DNA from: an uncultured Prevotella sp.
Lineage (GTDB): Bacteria > Bacteroidota > Bacteroidia > Bacteroidales > Bacteroidaceae
Assembly: GCA_900314365.1 (NCBI GenBank)
Contig: OMVH01000110.1
Span: forward strand, 1-5,204
Length of the DNA stretch: 5,204 nt
Direction: 5' to 3'
The notes below the pieces were generated by a model, which saw only the letters and a program-made list of their open reading frames with translations, searched no databases and was not told the origin of the DNA. Shown here one piece after another: positions 1 through 5,204 of the stretch. How positions within the stretch are numbered: the stretch's first letter is position 1; every line of letters begins with the position of its first letter. The translations under genes and the position numbers were made by a program.

Positions 1-197
1 AGGCGGCGTTCTGGTATGAGCTGGCCGCTAATGCTGGTGATCCATTCTCTCAGTTCTGCACAGGCTGGTTCTATATCAATGGACGGGGTGTGAAGCAGGA
101 TAAGCGTCTCGGACTAAGATGGATTCACAAGGCTACAGCGCAAGGTTATGAACAAGCCATTAATTTCTGCAAGGAGAATGGTTATAGCATCTACTAA
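1..197 (+). CDS. Sel1-repeat (TPR-like) protein, C-terminal fragment
   Basis: The gene runs in from the left edge; the reading frame has codons starting at position 3 and ends at a TAA at 195-197, giving 64 visible residues. The fragment opens with FWYELAANAGDPFSQFCTGW and continues with a G-R-G-V-K-Q-D turn and W-I-H-K-A-T-A-Q-G. This matches the Sel1-like repeat pattern: Trp/aromatic-Ala-Ala-x-x-Gly, then a Gly-Val-x-x-Asp turn, then a helix ending Ala-x-x-Gly. One full repeat and part of the next are visible, followed by a short tail ending in Ser-Ile-Tyr. Sel1 repeats form alpha-alpha hairpin solenoids that bind other proteins; the partner cannot be told from this fragment. The start, any signal peptide and the repeat number lie outside the window. 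It is separated from the B12 locus by a terminator and is probably unrelated to it. Confidence 0.8.
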   Translation, partial: AAFWYELAANAGDPFSQFCTGWFYINGRGVKQDKRLGLRWIHKATAQGYEQAINFCKENGYSIY

Positions 198-262
198 AAA
201 TAAAGGAGCAATCAACGCGCTAATTCACGTGTTCTTTGGAGAAAGTAAGGGCACATAGAACG

Positions 263-297
263 AAAAAAAAGCGACCTCAAACTGGAGGCGCTTTTTT
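263..297 (+). terminator. Rho-independent terminator, probably bidirectional
   Basis: An A tract (263-270) and GCG (271-273), a bulged A (274), and CCTC (275-278) pair with GAGG (285-288), CGC (289-291) and TTTTTT (292-297), leaving a 6-nt loop at 279-284. The T run serves the plus strand and the A run supplies a T run for the minus strand, so the hairpin can stop transcription from either side. It lies 65 bases after the Sel1-repeat gene and would insulate the B12 operon from readthrough. Confidence 0.85.
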
Positions 298-550
298 AGT
301 TAACCTTGTTGCTTGATAGAAATCCGAACAACATGGCTCTTTCTCCTCTTATTTGAAAAACTCAAGAATCTTTTTCATGTCCATCGAAGGGGGAGCCGGT
401 AAATTTCATGTTTGTGAATTCACGGATGCCCTCTGAGCCGAGCTCTTGATGCCGCCGAGGGCATACCATGTCAGATAAATTTCAATGAAAGAGTCGTGTC
501 TTTAGTTGGAAAAAAGAAGCCACAGACTTCTTTCCTTTGCGCAGATTGTT
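298..550. other. Gene-free spacer with possible decayed minus-strand coding sequence
   Basis: No convincing plus-strand gene is visible here. It contains an inverted repeat of 8 bp (426-433 with 457-464, 23-nt loop), a 9-bp direct repeat TAAATTTCA (400-408 and 476-484), and a hairpin of 7 bp (513-519 with 527-533, 7-nt loop). That last hairpin sits just before the promoter region and is followed by pyrimidines, so it could act as a weak terminator. On the minus strand, protein-like stretches occur in two frames. The section between the terminator and the riboswitch promoter may be the remains of a gene that once pointed left toward the bidirectional terminator. Confidence 0.5.
349..501 (-). 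pseudogene. Possible decayed coding remnant, minus strand (tentative)
   Basis: Reading the minus strand from 501 to 349, one frame gives DSFIEIYLTWYALGGIKSSA and a few further residues. An in-frame TGA (complement of 406-408) interrupts it, after which the same frame continues to MDMKKILEFFK and a TAA at 351-349. A second minus-strand frame, from an ATG at 469 to a TGA ending at 362, encodes 35 residues including R-E-F-T-N-M-K-F-T-G-S-P. A run of five G on the plus strand (389-393) is a plausible indel site. The frame would end upstream of a bidirectional terminator, as expected for a leftward gene. I do not recognise a family, and chance open frames cannot be excluded at this length. Confidence 0.2.
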
Positions 551-551
551 G

Positions 552-559
552 TAACTTTG
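552..559 (+). promoter_or_regulatory. Promoter -7 element (Bacteroidetes type)
   Basis: TAACTTTG matches the Bacteroidetes primary sigma factor -7 consensus TAnnTTTG exactly. No good TTG lies at the expected -33 distance; the region 528-533 reads TTCTTT. A weaker second candidate, TTCCTTTG, lies at 532-539 with a TTG at 506-508, at slightly long spacing. From the first element, transcription would begin about 5-7 bases downstream, near the first riboswitch helix. Confidence 0.6.
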
Positions 560-560
560 C

Positions 561-721
561 AGCGCAGTTGGTTCATAGACCATTGATTAAAAAGGGAACC
601 GGGTGTGAATCCCGGACAGTCCCGCTGCTGTGTTCGGCTTTATCAACAAGCAAAATGTCACTGGATTTTCTTCGGGAAGACGCTTGTTGATGCCTTTAGT
701 CAGAAGACCTGCCACTGCGTT
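561..721 (+). ncRNA. Cobalamin riboswitch aptamer (Rfam RF00174 type)
   Basis: The B12 box AGTCAGAAGACCTGCC is at 698-713. The upstream core GGGAACCGGGTGTGAATCCC (594-613) continues into GGACAGTCCCGC, as in family members. Helices seen by eye are: P1, 561-568 with 714-721 (including one G-T pair); P2, 569-572 with 579-582; P4, 594-597 with 620-623; P5, 599-603 with 611-615, whose loop TGTGAAT is the usual kissing-loop partner; a perfect 10-bp arm, 642-651 with 682-691; and an inner arm, 657-659 with 679-681, holding the conserved ACTG...CGGGAAG pattern. The aptamer binds cobalamin in the nascent mRNA leader. It precedes a btuB-like gene by 27 bases. There is no T-run terminator before the start codon, so control is probably at translation. 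Confidence 0.95.
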
Positions 722-746
722 ATTCCTATTTCCAGTTCTCGAGGAA
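722..746 (+). promoter_or_regulatory. Riboswitch expression platform masking the ribosome site
   Basis: The Shine-Dalgarno segment AGGAA (742-746) can pair with TTCCT at 723-727 (14-nt loop); alternatively GGAA (743-746) can pair with TTCC at 730-733 (9-nt loop). ATTC at 722-725 is complementary to GAAT (607-610) in the P5 loop, a candidate for the ligand-stabilised kissing interaction. CAGT at 733-736 could also pair with ACTG (714-717) of P1. Which pairing forms with and without ligand is inference; all of them involve or lie close to the ribosome-binding region. Confidence 0.5.
741..746 (+). promoter_or_regulatory. Ribosome binding site of btuB
   Basis: GAGGAA ends two bases before the ATG at 749. 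This purine run is the strongest Shine-Dalgarno match in the operon; the two following genes have poor ones. It fixes the start at 749 rather than at the upstream in-frame ATG at 605, which lies inside the riboswitch. Confidence 0.7.
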
Positions 747-748
747 GA

Positions 749-2740
749 ATGAGAAAGAGCTTTATTGCCGTCCTTTTGTGGGCGTTGTCCTGTGGCTTAT
801 ATGCCCAGACCGACTCCGTGTCCATCCGTGAGGTGGAGGTAGTGGCTCCCGTAGTGAGCAGCGGAGTGGTATCCCCGGTGACCGTTCAGTCGCTGGATGC
901 CTCTTCCATGCGCTTGTTGGGCATAAACAGCGTGGCCGATGCCGTGAAGCGGTTTGCAGGCGTGAGCGTCAGGGATTACGGAGGCATTGGAGGGATGAAG
1001 ACCATTTCGCTCCATAGTTTAGGCGCACAGCACACCGTGGTCAGCTACGACGGTGTGCCCGTGGGAAATACGCAGGCCGGACAGATAGATTTCAGTCGCT
1101 TTGCTTCCGACCAGCTTGCCACAGTGTCGCTCATAGTGGGTGGCTGGAGCAATCTGATGCAGACGGCTACAGAGTATGCTTCGGCAGCTCTTGTGGCACT
1201 GACCTCAGAGCGACCTCATTTCAGCGGGTCACGGCGTTATTCCTTCCGTTTTGGAGCTGAAGCCGGGTCCTTTGGACTCTTTGTGCCCTCTGTACGATGG
1301 TGGCAGCAGATAGGGCAGAGCACAATGCTCTCACTCAGCGGCAAGCTGCTCAGAGCCGATGGTAACTATCCTTATACTCTTCATAATGGTACGCTCAAGA
1401 CGCGTGAGCACAGAGCCAACACCGACGTGCATCAGCGCCAGGGCGAGATGAATCTCTTCCATTCGTTTGCCGACAGCAGTCGTCTGGCCTTGAAAGCTTC
1501 TTATTATGCTTCGAGACGCGGCCTCCCCGGGGCCGTCGTCCTTTATGCCGGTGCTTCGCAGGAAAGGCTCAACGACGAGGACTTCCTTTTCCAAGCCTCC
1601 TATCAACGCTTGCTCTCAAAGACGCTTCGCTGGGCTGCGCGCGCCTCCTATCGCCACTCCTGGGATAGGTACCGTGACTGGGGCTCACAATATCAGGACG
1701 GTCGGCTCTCGGAGCACAACGTGCAGCAGCAAGCCTACACCTCAACCACCTTAGGCTTTGAGCCTGGGGGCGGACTCAGTTTGGCATTGGCTTCAGATTT
1801 GAGTTATAACGTATTGCGCAACAATGTCTATGTCGACATGAAGGAAATGGTGCCACAGCCCTCGCGCTGGACGTCGGTATCGGCATTTGCCCTTCGCTGG
1901 CAGACTTCCCGTCTGAAGGTAGCTGGCAGCCTTGCCTTCACTTATGCAGCTGAGCATACCCAGGCCGGTGAATCCCCTGCCGACAAGCATCGGCTCACTC
2001 CCATGCTCTCTCTCAGCTGGCGGTTGCTCCCCGGACGTCAACTGTTCCTCAGAGCTATGTGGAAGGATGTGTTCCGCGTGCCCTCTTTCAACGATCTCTA
2101 CTACCGCCGTCTCGGCAACATCCGGCTCCGTCCGGAGTTGGCTCATGAGTACAGTCTCGGGCTGACCTTTGCCACTCGGCCCAGTCGTAGGAACGACTAT
2201 CTGACGTTGACTTTGGACGGCTATTATAATAATGTACGCGATAAGATAGTCGCTTTTCCCAGTACTTATGTTTGGCGGATGGTGAACTATGGCAAGGTCG
2301 ACGTGTGGGGGCTCGATATCACCTCCGGTGCTCATGTGAGCCTTCCGGCCGGATGTGGGCTCCATCTTGCCGCCTCAGCCACCCTGCAGCGCGCGGCCAA
2401 TCACACCGACAAGTCATCGGCAGTCTATGGCTGTCAGCTGCCTTACACGCCGAGAGTGAGTGGCAGCGGGTCGGCCATTGCCGTGCTGCCTTGGTTCAGT
2501 CTGGGCTATTCTCTGCTCATGCAAGGTAGTCGTTACAGCATGGACCAGAACAAGCGCGAATACCGGATGGCACCTTTCTGGGAGCACAGTGTCAGCGTTA
2601 CTCGCAACGACCGACTGGGTGCCTGGCGAGTGGAATGGCAGTTGAAGCTCACCAACATCACCAACAGCCAGTACGAAATTATCAAGTATTATCCCATGCC
2701 GGGCAGGCAGATTGCAGCCTCGGCGACATTCTTTCTATAA
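749..2740 (+). CDS. btuB: TonB-dependent outer-membrane cobalamin receptor
   Basis: The 663-residue protein fits the size of compact vitamin B12 TonB-dependent receptors. A signal peptide with core FIAVLLWALSCGLYA is cut after Ala19. A TonB-box-like stretch (SIREVEVVAP, 25-34) follows, then the plug domain at about 45-150, with GGMKTISLHSLGAQHTVVSY at 81-100 followed by DGVPVG. The rest is beta-barrel, including F-R-V-P-S-F-N-D-L-Y-Y and the G-N-I-R-L-R-P-E-L motif at 442-464, common to these receptors. The C-terminal strand has YPMPGR (648-653) and ends T-F-F-L; an aromatic residue is next to last rather than last. The start at 749 is chosen because it gives an immediate signal peptide and a ribosome site. 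The cobalamin riboswitch upstream and the BtuG-like gene 22 bases downstream support cobamide as the substrate. Transport would use the proton motive force through TonB-ExbBD, encoded elsewhere. Exact cobamide preference cannot be read from sequence. Confidence 0.92.
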   Translation: MRKSFIAVLLWALSCGLYAQTDSVSIREVEVVAPVVSSGVVSPVTVQSLDASSMRLLGINSVADAVKRFAGVSVRDYGGIGGMKTISLHSLGAQHTVVSYDGVPVGNTQAGQIDFSRFASDQLATVSLIVGGWSNLMQTATEYASAALVALTSERPHFSGSRRYSFRFGAEAGSFGLFVPSVRWWQQIGQSTMLSLSGKLLRADGNYPYTLHNGTLKTREHRANTDVHQRQGEMNLFHSFADSSRLALKASYYASRRGLPGAVVLYAGASQERLNDEDFLFQASYQRLLSKTLRWAARASYRHSWDRYRDWGSQYQDGRLSEHNVQQQAYTSTTLGFEPGGGLSLALASDLSYNVLRNNVYVDMKEMVPQPSRWTSVSAFALRWQTSRLKVAGSLAFTYAAEHTQAGESPADKHRLTPMLSLSWRLLPGRQLFLRAMWKDVFRVPSFNDLYYRRLGNIRLRPELAHEYSLGLTFATRPSRRNDYLTLTLDGYYNNVRDKIVAFPSTYVWRMVNYGKVDVWGLDITSGAHVSLPAGCGLHLAASATLQRAANHTDKSSAVYGCQLPYTPRVSGSGSAIAVLPWFSLGYSLLMQGSRYSMDQNKREYRMAPFWEHSVSVTRNDRLGAWRVEWQLKLTNITNSQYEIIKYYPMPGRQIAASATFFL

Positions 2741-2762
2741 ACAAATTACAACATCAACAACT

Positions 2763-3851
2763 ATGAAGTTCAGTAAATTGACTCTTGCATCGCTTGCGGT
2801 GCTTTCATTGGCTTTTGGTCTCACATCGTGCTCCAGCGATGACAGTTGGGACAATACCGGCGACGGTAAGATAGCTTTCACCAACAGTTCGCGTGCTTTC
2901 ATCCTTAATGAAGGAAGTATGAACAAGAACAACTCCAGCATCTACTACTTCGACTGGAGTTCCACGTCGCCTAAGGCCACTGAGCTCTATCAGACTCAGA
3001 ATGGACGGCTGCTCGGCGACACAGGCAACGACATCATCACTGTTGACGGCAATGTTGTCGTGGCAGTGAACGTGAGCAACTATGTAGCACTGCTCGACGG
3101 ATACGGGGTGGAAAAGTCGCGCATCAGTTTCGAGAGTTACAAGAATTTAGGGCAGGTGCGCTCGGTATGCTATAGCAATGGTTATGTCTATGCTACTTCC
3201 TATGGCGGCTACGTGAGTCGCATGCAGCTCAGGAACGGCAAGCTCACCTATGTCGACTCACTGCGCGTGGGCGACCGTCCTGAGGATGTGGAGACTCTCG
3301 GCGGCAAACTCTATGTGACTCTCCAGGGACAGAACTACAACGACAACCGTCTGGCCACGGTGGCTTCCGATTTCAAGACCGTGACTTATTCCACTGTCAT
3401 GCAGGACCCCGTGCATGTCACGGCCTGCGATGGCAAACTCTACGTCAATGGCTACGGCGCCAGCTACGACAATCCCTGGGGAGTGGTGGACCTCACAACT
3501 GGGAAATACACGGAGATAGGACATGCTTCGGCGCTCGGCTTTGGCAAAGGAATCATCTACTTGGCTAACAGCGTGACCGACTGGAGCACCTACAAGACAT
3601 CGACAACCCTATCAGCTTATAACACTACTACCGGGGACACAGACACAGCCTTCTTCAAGAACGTACCCTCGCAGATTGCCACTACCTCGGTGTACAGCAT
3701 CAGCGTGAATCCCTTCGATGGTAAGATCTACATCGCCACAAGTGATTACATGAGCGATGGCATCGTTTATGTGTTCAATGCCCAAGGCAACTACGAGAGC
3801 AGTTTCACAAGCGGCGGTCTCAATCCTCATGCCATTGTTTTTCTGAAGTGA
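2763..3851 (+). CDS. btuG: Surface B12-binding lipoprotein, DUF5074/YncE-like beta-propeller (BtuG-like)
   Basis: The protein has 362 residues. A lipoprotein signal peptide ends in lipobox Leu-Thr-Ser-Cys23. The next residues, Ser-Ser-Asp-Asp, resemble the Bacteroidetes lipoprotein export signal, so the protein is probably displayed on the outer surface. The first mature strand, RAFILNEGSMNKNNSSIYYF (44-63), is typical of DUF5074-family propellers. Repeated blade-like units with G-K-L-Y-V or similar cores follow (for example 181-185, 224-228, 320-324), and the chain ends in G-L-N-P-H-A-I-V-F. In Bacteroides thetaiotaomicron, BtuG binds cobalamin very tightly at the surface and docks on BtuB; position right after btuB and under the same riboswitch implies the same role here. 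The start at 2763 is preferred over an in-frame ATG at 2712, because that would overlap btuB and bury the signal peptide. No clear ribosome site is seen; the leader is A-rich. The symbol rests on family resemblance and context. Confidence 0.85.
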   Translation: MKFSKLTLASLAVLSLAFGLTSCSSDDSWDNTGDGKIAFTNSSRAFILNEGSMNKNNSSIYYFDWSSTSPKATELYQTQNGRLLGDTGNDIITVDGNVVVAVNVSNYVALLDGYGVEKSRISFESYKNLGQVRSVCYSNGYVYATSYGGYVSRMQLRNGKLTYVDSLRVGDRPEDVETLGGKLYVTLQGQNYNDNRLATVASDFKTVTYSTVMQDPVHVTACDGKLYVNGYGASYDNPWGVVDLTTGKYTEIGHASALGFGKGIIYLANSVTDWSTYKTSTTLSAYNTTTGDTDTAFFKNVPSQIATTSVYSISVNPFDGKIYIATSDYMSDGIVYVFNAQGNYESSFTSGGLNPHAIVFLK

Positions 3852-3852
3852 T

Positions 3853-4977
3853 ATGCGGCAGTTGCTGATATTTCTCTCCTTCGTGCTGCTCGTCTCCTGT
3901 GGACAGTCGTCCCGTCATGGTACGGCAGCCCAGGGTGGCGACACGCTCCGGATGCATTATGCCACCCTTCTCACTGTGGTGCGTCATAAGGACTATACGC
4001 AAGTTCTCATCGGCGACCCCTGGAAGCAGGGAAGCGTATTGCAGCGCTATGTGCTGGTGCCAAAGAGCTTGGGGGCATTGCCCCGGGGACTGCCCGGGGG
4101 AGTGGTGGTGCGCATCCCTGTGGAGAGGAGCGTTGTCTTCACCACGGCCCATTGCCAGCTGCTCTGGTGGCTGGGTGCTCAGGAGGCCGTGAAGGGCGTG
4201 TGCGACCTGAAGTATATTCACATCCCAGAACTGCAAGAGGCTGTGAGGCAGGGGCGTATTTATGATTGTGGCAATGGAATGGCACCGGCCAGCGAAAAGA
4301 TTATAGCCTTGAAGCCAGAGGCTCTGCTCATCTCGCCTTTCGAGAACAGCGGTGGTCACGGCGGTCTCGACAAGACCGGAATACCCATCATCGAGACAGC
4401 CGACTACATGGAACGCAGTGCCTTAGGAAGGGCTGAATGGATGAGATTCTATGGATTGCTCTATGGCCGTGAGCGGCAAGCCGACTCGCTCTTTCAGGTG
4501 GTGGCTTCGGAGTATCAGTATCTCCGCGGTCTGGCTCGCAGGATGCGGCAAGGCCGGTCGGTGCTTACAGAGCGCATGACCGGCAGTGTGTGGTATTGCG
4601 CAGGCGGTAAAAGTACGGTCGGACAACTCATTGCCGATGCGGGTGGCAGGTATGCTTTTGCTTCCGACAGTCATAGCGGCAGTGTGCCTCTGCCATTCGA
4701 ACAGGTGCTGGCAAAAGCAGGGAAGGCCGAGGTGTGGACGTTCAAGTTCGATGGCGACCGGCCGCTCACACGTGCCGACTTGCTTGCCGAGTTCCACGGC
4801 TACAACGGTCTGGAGGCCTTCAAGAGTGGGGAAGTCTACGAGTGCAATTGCTCGAAGACGCGCTATTTTGAAGAGGTGAGCTTCCGTCCCGACTGGCTGT
4901 TGCGCGACGCAGTGCAGTTACTGCATCCGGGCGTCAACCTTGGAGGATTGCGCTACTACCAGCGGATGCCACAGTAG
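3853..4977 (+). CDS. btuF: ABC transporter periplasmic cobalamin-binding lipoprotein
   Basis: The protein has 374 residues. A lipoprotein signal ends at Cys16 (LLVSC). The next residues (Gly-Gln-Ser-Ser) lack acids, so unlike its BtuG-like neighbour it should face the periplasm. The substrate-binding fold (Peripla_BP_2, PF01497) spans about 88-360. Lobe one begins at VERSVVFTTAHCQLLWWLGA and includes KIIALKPEALLISPFE (149-164). The linker helix carries ALGRAEWMRFYGLLYGRE (190-207). Lobe two includes the GGKSTVGQLIADAGG region (251-265) and ends with RPDWLLRDAVQLLHP (345-359), a usual family ending. Its start lies one base after the btuG stop, so translation is probably coupled. By position after btuB and btuG it should hand cobamides to a BtuCD permease; iron-siderophore binding proteins share the fold, so the substrate rests on context. 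No permease or ATPase gene follows within the window. Confidence 0.85.
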   Translation: MRQLLIFLSFVLLVSCGQSSRHGTAAQGGDTLRMHYATLLTVVRHKDYTQVLIGDPWKQGSVLQRYVLVPKSLGALPRGLPGGVVVRIPVERSVVFTTAHCQLLWWLGAQEAVKGVCDLKYIHIPELQEAVRQGRIYDCGNGMAPASEKIIALKPEALLISPFENSGGHGGLDKTGIPIIETADYMERSALGRAEWMRFYGLLYGRERQADSLFQVVASEYQYLRGLARRMRQGRSVLTERMTGSVWYCAGGKSTVGQLIADAGGRYAFASDSHSGSVPLPFEQVLAKAGKAEVWTFKFDGDRPLTRADLLAEFHGYNGLEAFKSGEVYECNCSKTRYFEEVSFRPDWLLRDAVQLLHPGVNLGGLRYYQRMPQ

Positions 4978-4998
4978 TTGCATGAACAATGACTGATG

Positions 4999-5018
4999 CA
5001 GGTGATGCCGCTCACCTG
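4999..5018 (+). terminator. Hairpin after btuF, terminator-like but lacking a T run
   Basis: CAGGTGA (4999-5005) and TCACCTG (5012-5018) form a perfect 7-bp stem with a 6-nt loop, 21 bases after the btuF stop. The following bases are AAAACC, so it is not a classical intrinsic terminator. It could stabilise the 3' end of the mRNA or assist factor-dependent termination. Confidence 0.4.
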
Positions 5019-5162
5019 AAAACCTCGCTCCGGAAGGACACAAGACTGCGGCCGAACGATACTGAAATTATATTGCACACTTTGCTGACTTAGGTCCAAA
5101 AAAGCGTATCAAAAATCAAAGGTCGCGAGAGTATTTGTAAAGAAAAAGAAACGCGAAAGTGC

Positions 5163-5182
5163 CAAAATACGAGCATATTTTG
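5163..5182. promoter_or_regulatory. Perfect inverted repeat, possible operator
   Basis: CAAAATA (5163-5169) and TATTTTG (5176-5182) form a perfect 7-bp inverted repeat with a 6-base centre CGAGCA. It ends nine bases before a promoter-like TTACTTTG (5192-5199), so it would overlap the -33 region. This is a suitable site for a dimeric regulator of a gene beyond the window; AT-rich repeats of this length also arise by chance. Confidence 0.35.
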
Positions 5183-5191
5183 AAGCAAGAC

Positions 5192-5199
5192 TTACTTTG
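5192..5199 (+). promoter_or_regulatory. Promoter -7-like element for a gene to the right
   Basis: TTACTTTG differs from the Bacteroidetes consensus TAnnTTTG at one position. No good TTG is present at the -33 distance. It lies in an A-rich spacer near the right edge, so the gene it would serve is not visible. Confidence 0.35.
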
Positions 5200-5204
5200 C
5201 TCCC

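Larger units (their letters stand above)
4978..5204. other. Gene-free region after the B12 operon
   Basis: No reading frame of useful length with a ribosome site is seen on either strand; the only ATG right after btuF (4982) opens a four-codon frame. The first part (to about 5060) is GC-balanced and holds one hairpin. From about 5060 the sequence becomes A-rich, as expected for a promoter region of a gene to the right. Confidence 0.6.

Noticed and set aside
400..484. 9-bp direct repeat TAAATTTCA (400-408, 476-484) as a mobile-element footprint
   Set aside because: It is short and AT-rich, no element lies between the copies, and no matching terminal inverted repeats are seen.
496..690. Plus-strand 64-codon frame
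   Set aside because: It overlaps the promoter and most of the cobalamin riboswitch, whose RNA motifs explain the sequence; it has no ribosome site and no recognisable protein features.
605..748. Extended start of btuB at 605
   Set aside because: The extra 48 codons lie inside the riboswitch aptamer and would bury the signal peptide; the ATG at 749 has a ribosome site and an immediate signal peptide.
1793..2365. Minus-strand 190-codon frame inside btuB
   Set aside because: It is antisense to well-supported barrel sequence and has low-complexity, His/Pro-rich composition with no family resemblance.
2712..2762. Extended start of the BtuG-like gene at 2712
   Set aside because: It overlaps the end of btuB and puts 17 residues before a perfect lipoprotein signal peptide.
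3820..4359. Minus-strand 179-codon frame across the btuG/btuF junction
   Set aside because: It is a shadow frame opposite clear btuF coding sequence, with a composition unlike real proteins of this locus.
4982..4996. ATG four codons long after btuF
   Set aside because: It stops after Met-Asn-Asn-Asp, so it cannot be the start of btuC.

Overview
The window looks like chromosomal DNA of a Bacteroidales bacterium, most likely Prevotella or a close relative. Three things suggest this: a TAnnTTTG-type promoter element, lipoprotein signals including one with the Bacteroidetes surface-export pattern (Cys followed by Ser/Asp), and a gene set typical of Bacteroidetes vitamin B12 uptake loci. Genus placement is inference from gene content and sequence style; no marker gene is present.

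Layout. Positions 1-197 hold the 3' end of a Sel1-repeat protein gene, closed by a strong hairpin terminator (263-297) that can work in both directions. Positions 298-550 have no convincing gene. The minus strand there carries short protein-like stretches that may be decayed remains of a convergent gene. A promoter-like element (552-559) leads directly into a cobalamin riboswitch (about 561-721) with a clear B12 box, followed by a Shine-Dalgarno sequence that can be masked by nearby pyrimidine tracts. Three tightly packed plus-strand genes follow: a TonB-dependent outer-membrane receptor (btuB-like, 749-2740), a surface lipoprotein with a predicted beta-propeller fold of the DUF5074/BtuG type (2763-3851), and a lipoprotein periplasmic binding protein (btuF-like, 3853-4977). 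Gaps are 22 nt and 1 nt, so the three are read as one operon under riboswitch control. Positions 4978-5204 hold no gene, but contain a perfect 7-bp hairpin, an A-rich stretch, and an inverted repeat next to a promoter-like element that probably belongs to a gene beyond the right edge.

How it works together (family knowledge plus inference): the BtuG-like lipoprotein captures cobamides at the cell surface and passes them to BtuB, which imports them using TonB energy. The BtuF-like protein then collects them in the periplasm for an inner-membrane ABC transporter. That transporter (btuC/btuD) is not in this window and does not follow btuF directly. When B12 is plentiful the riboswitch should shut down translation of the first gene. 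This is a known type of system; I found no clearly undescribed one. The more unusual points are the apparent lack of btuCD next to btuF, the very short leader before the riboswitch, and the decayed-looking 300-500 region.
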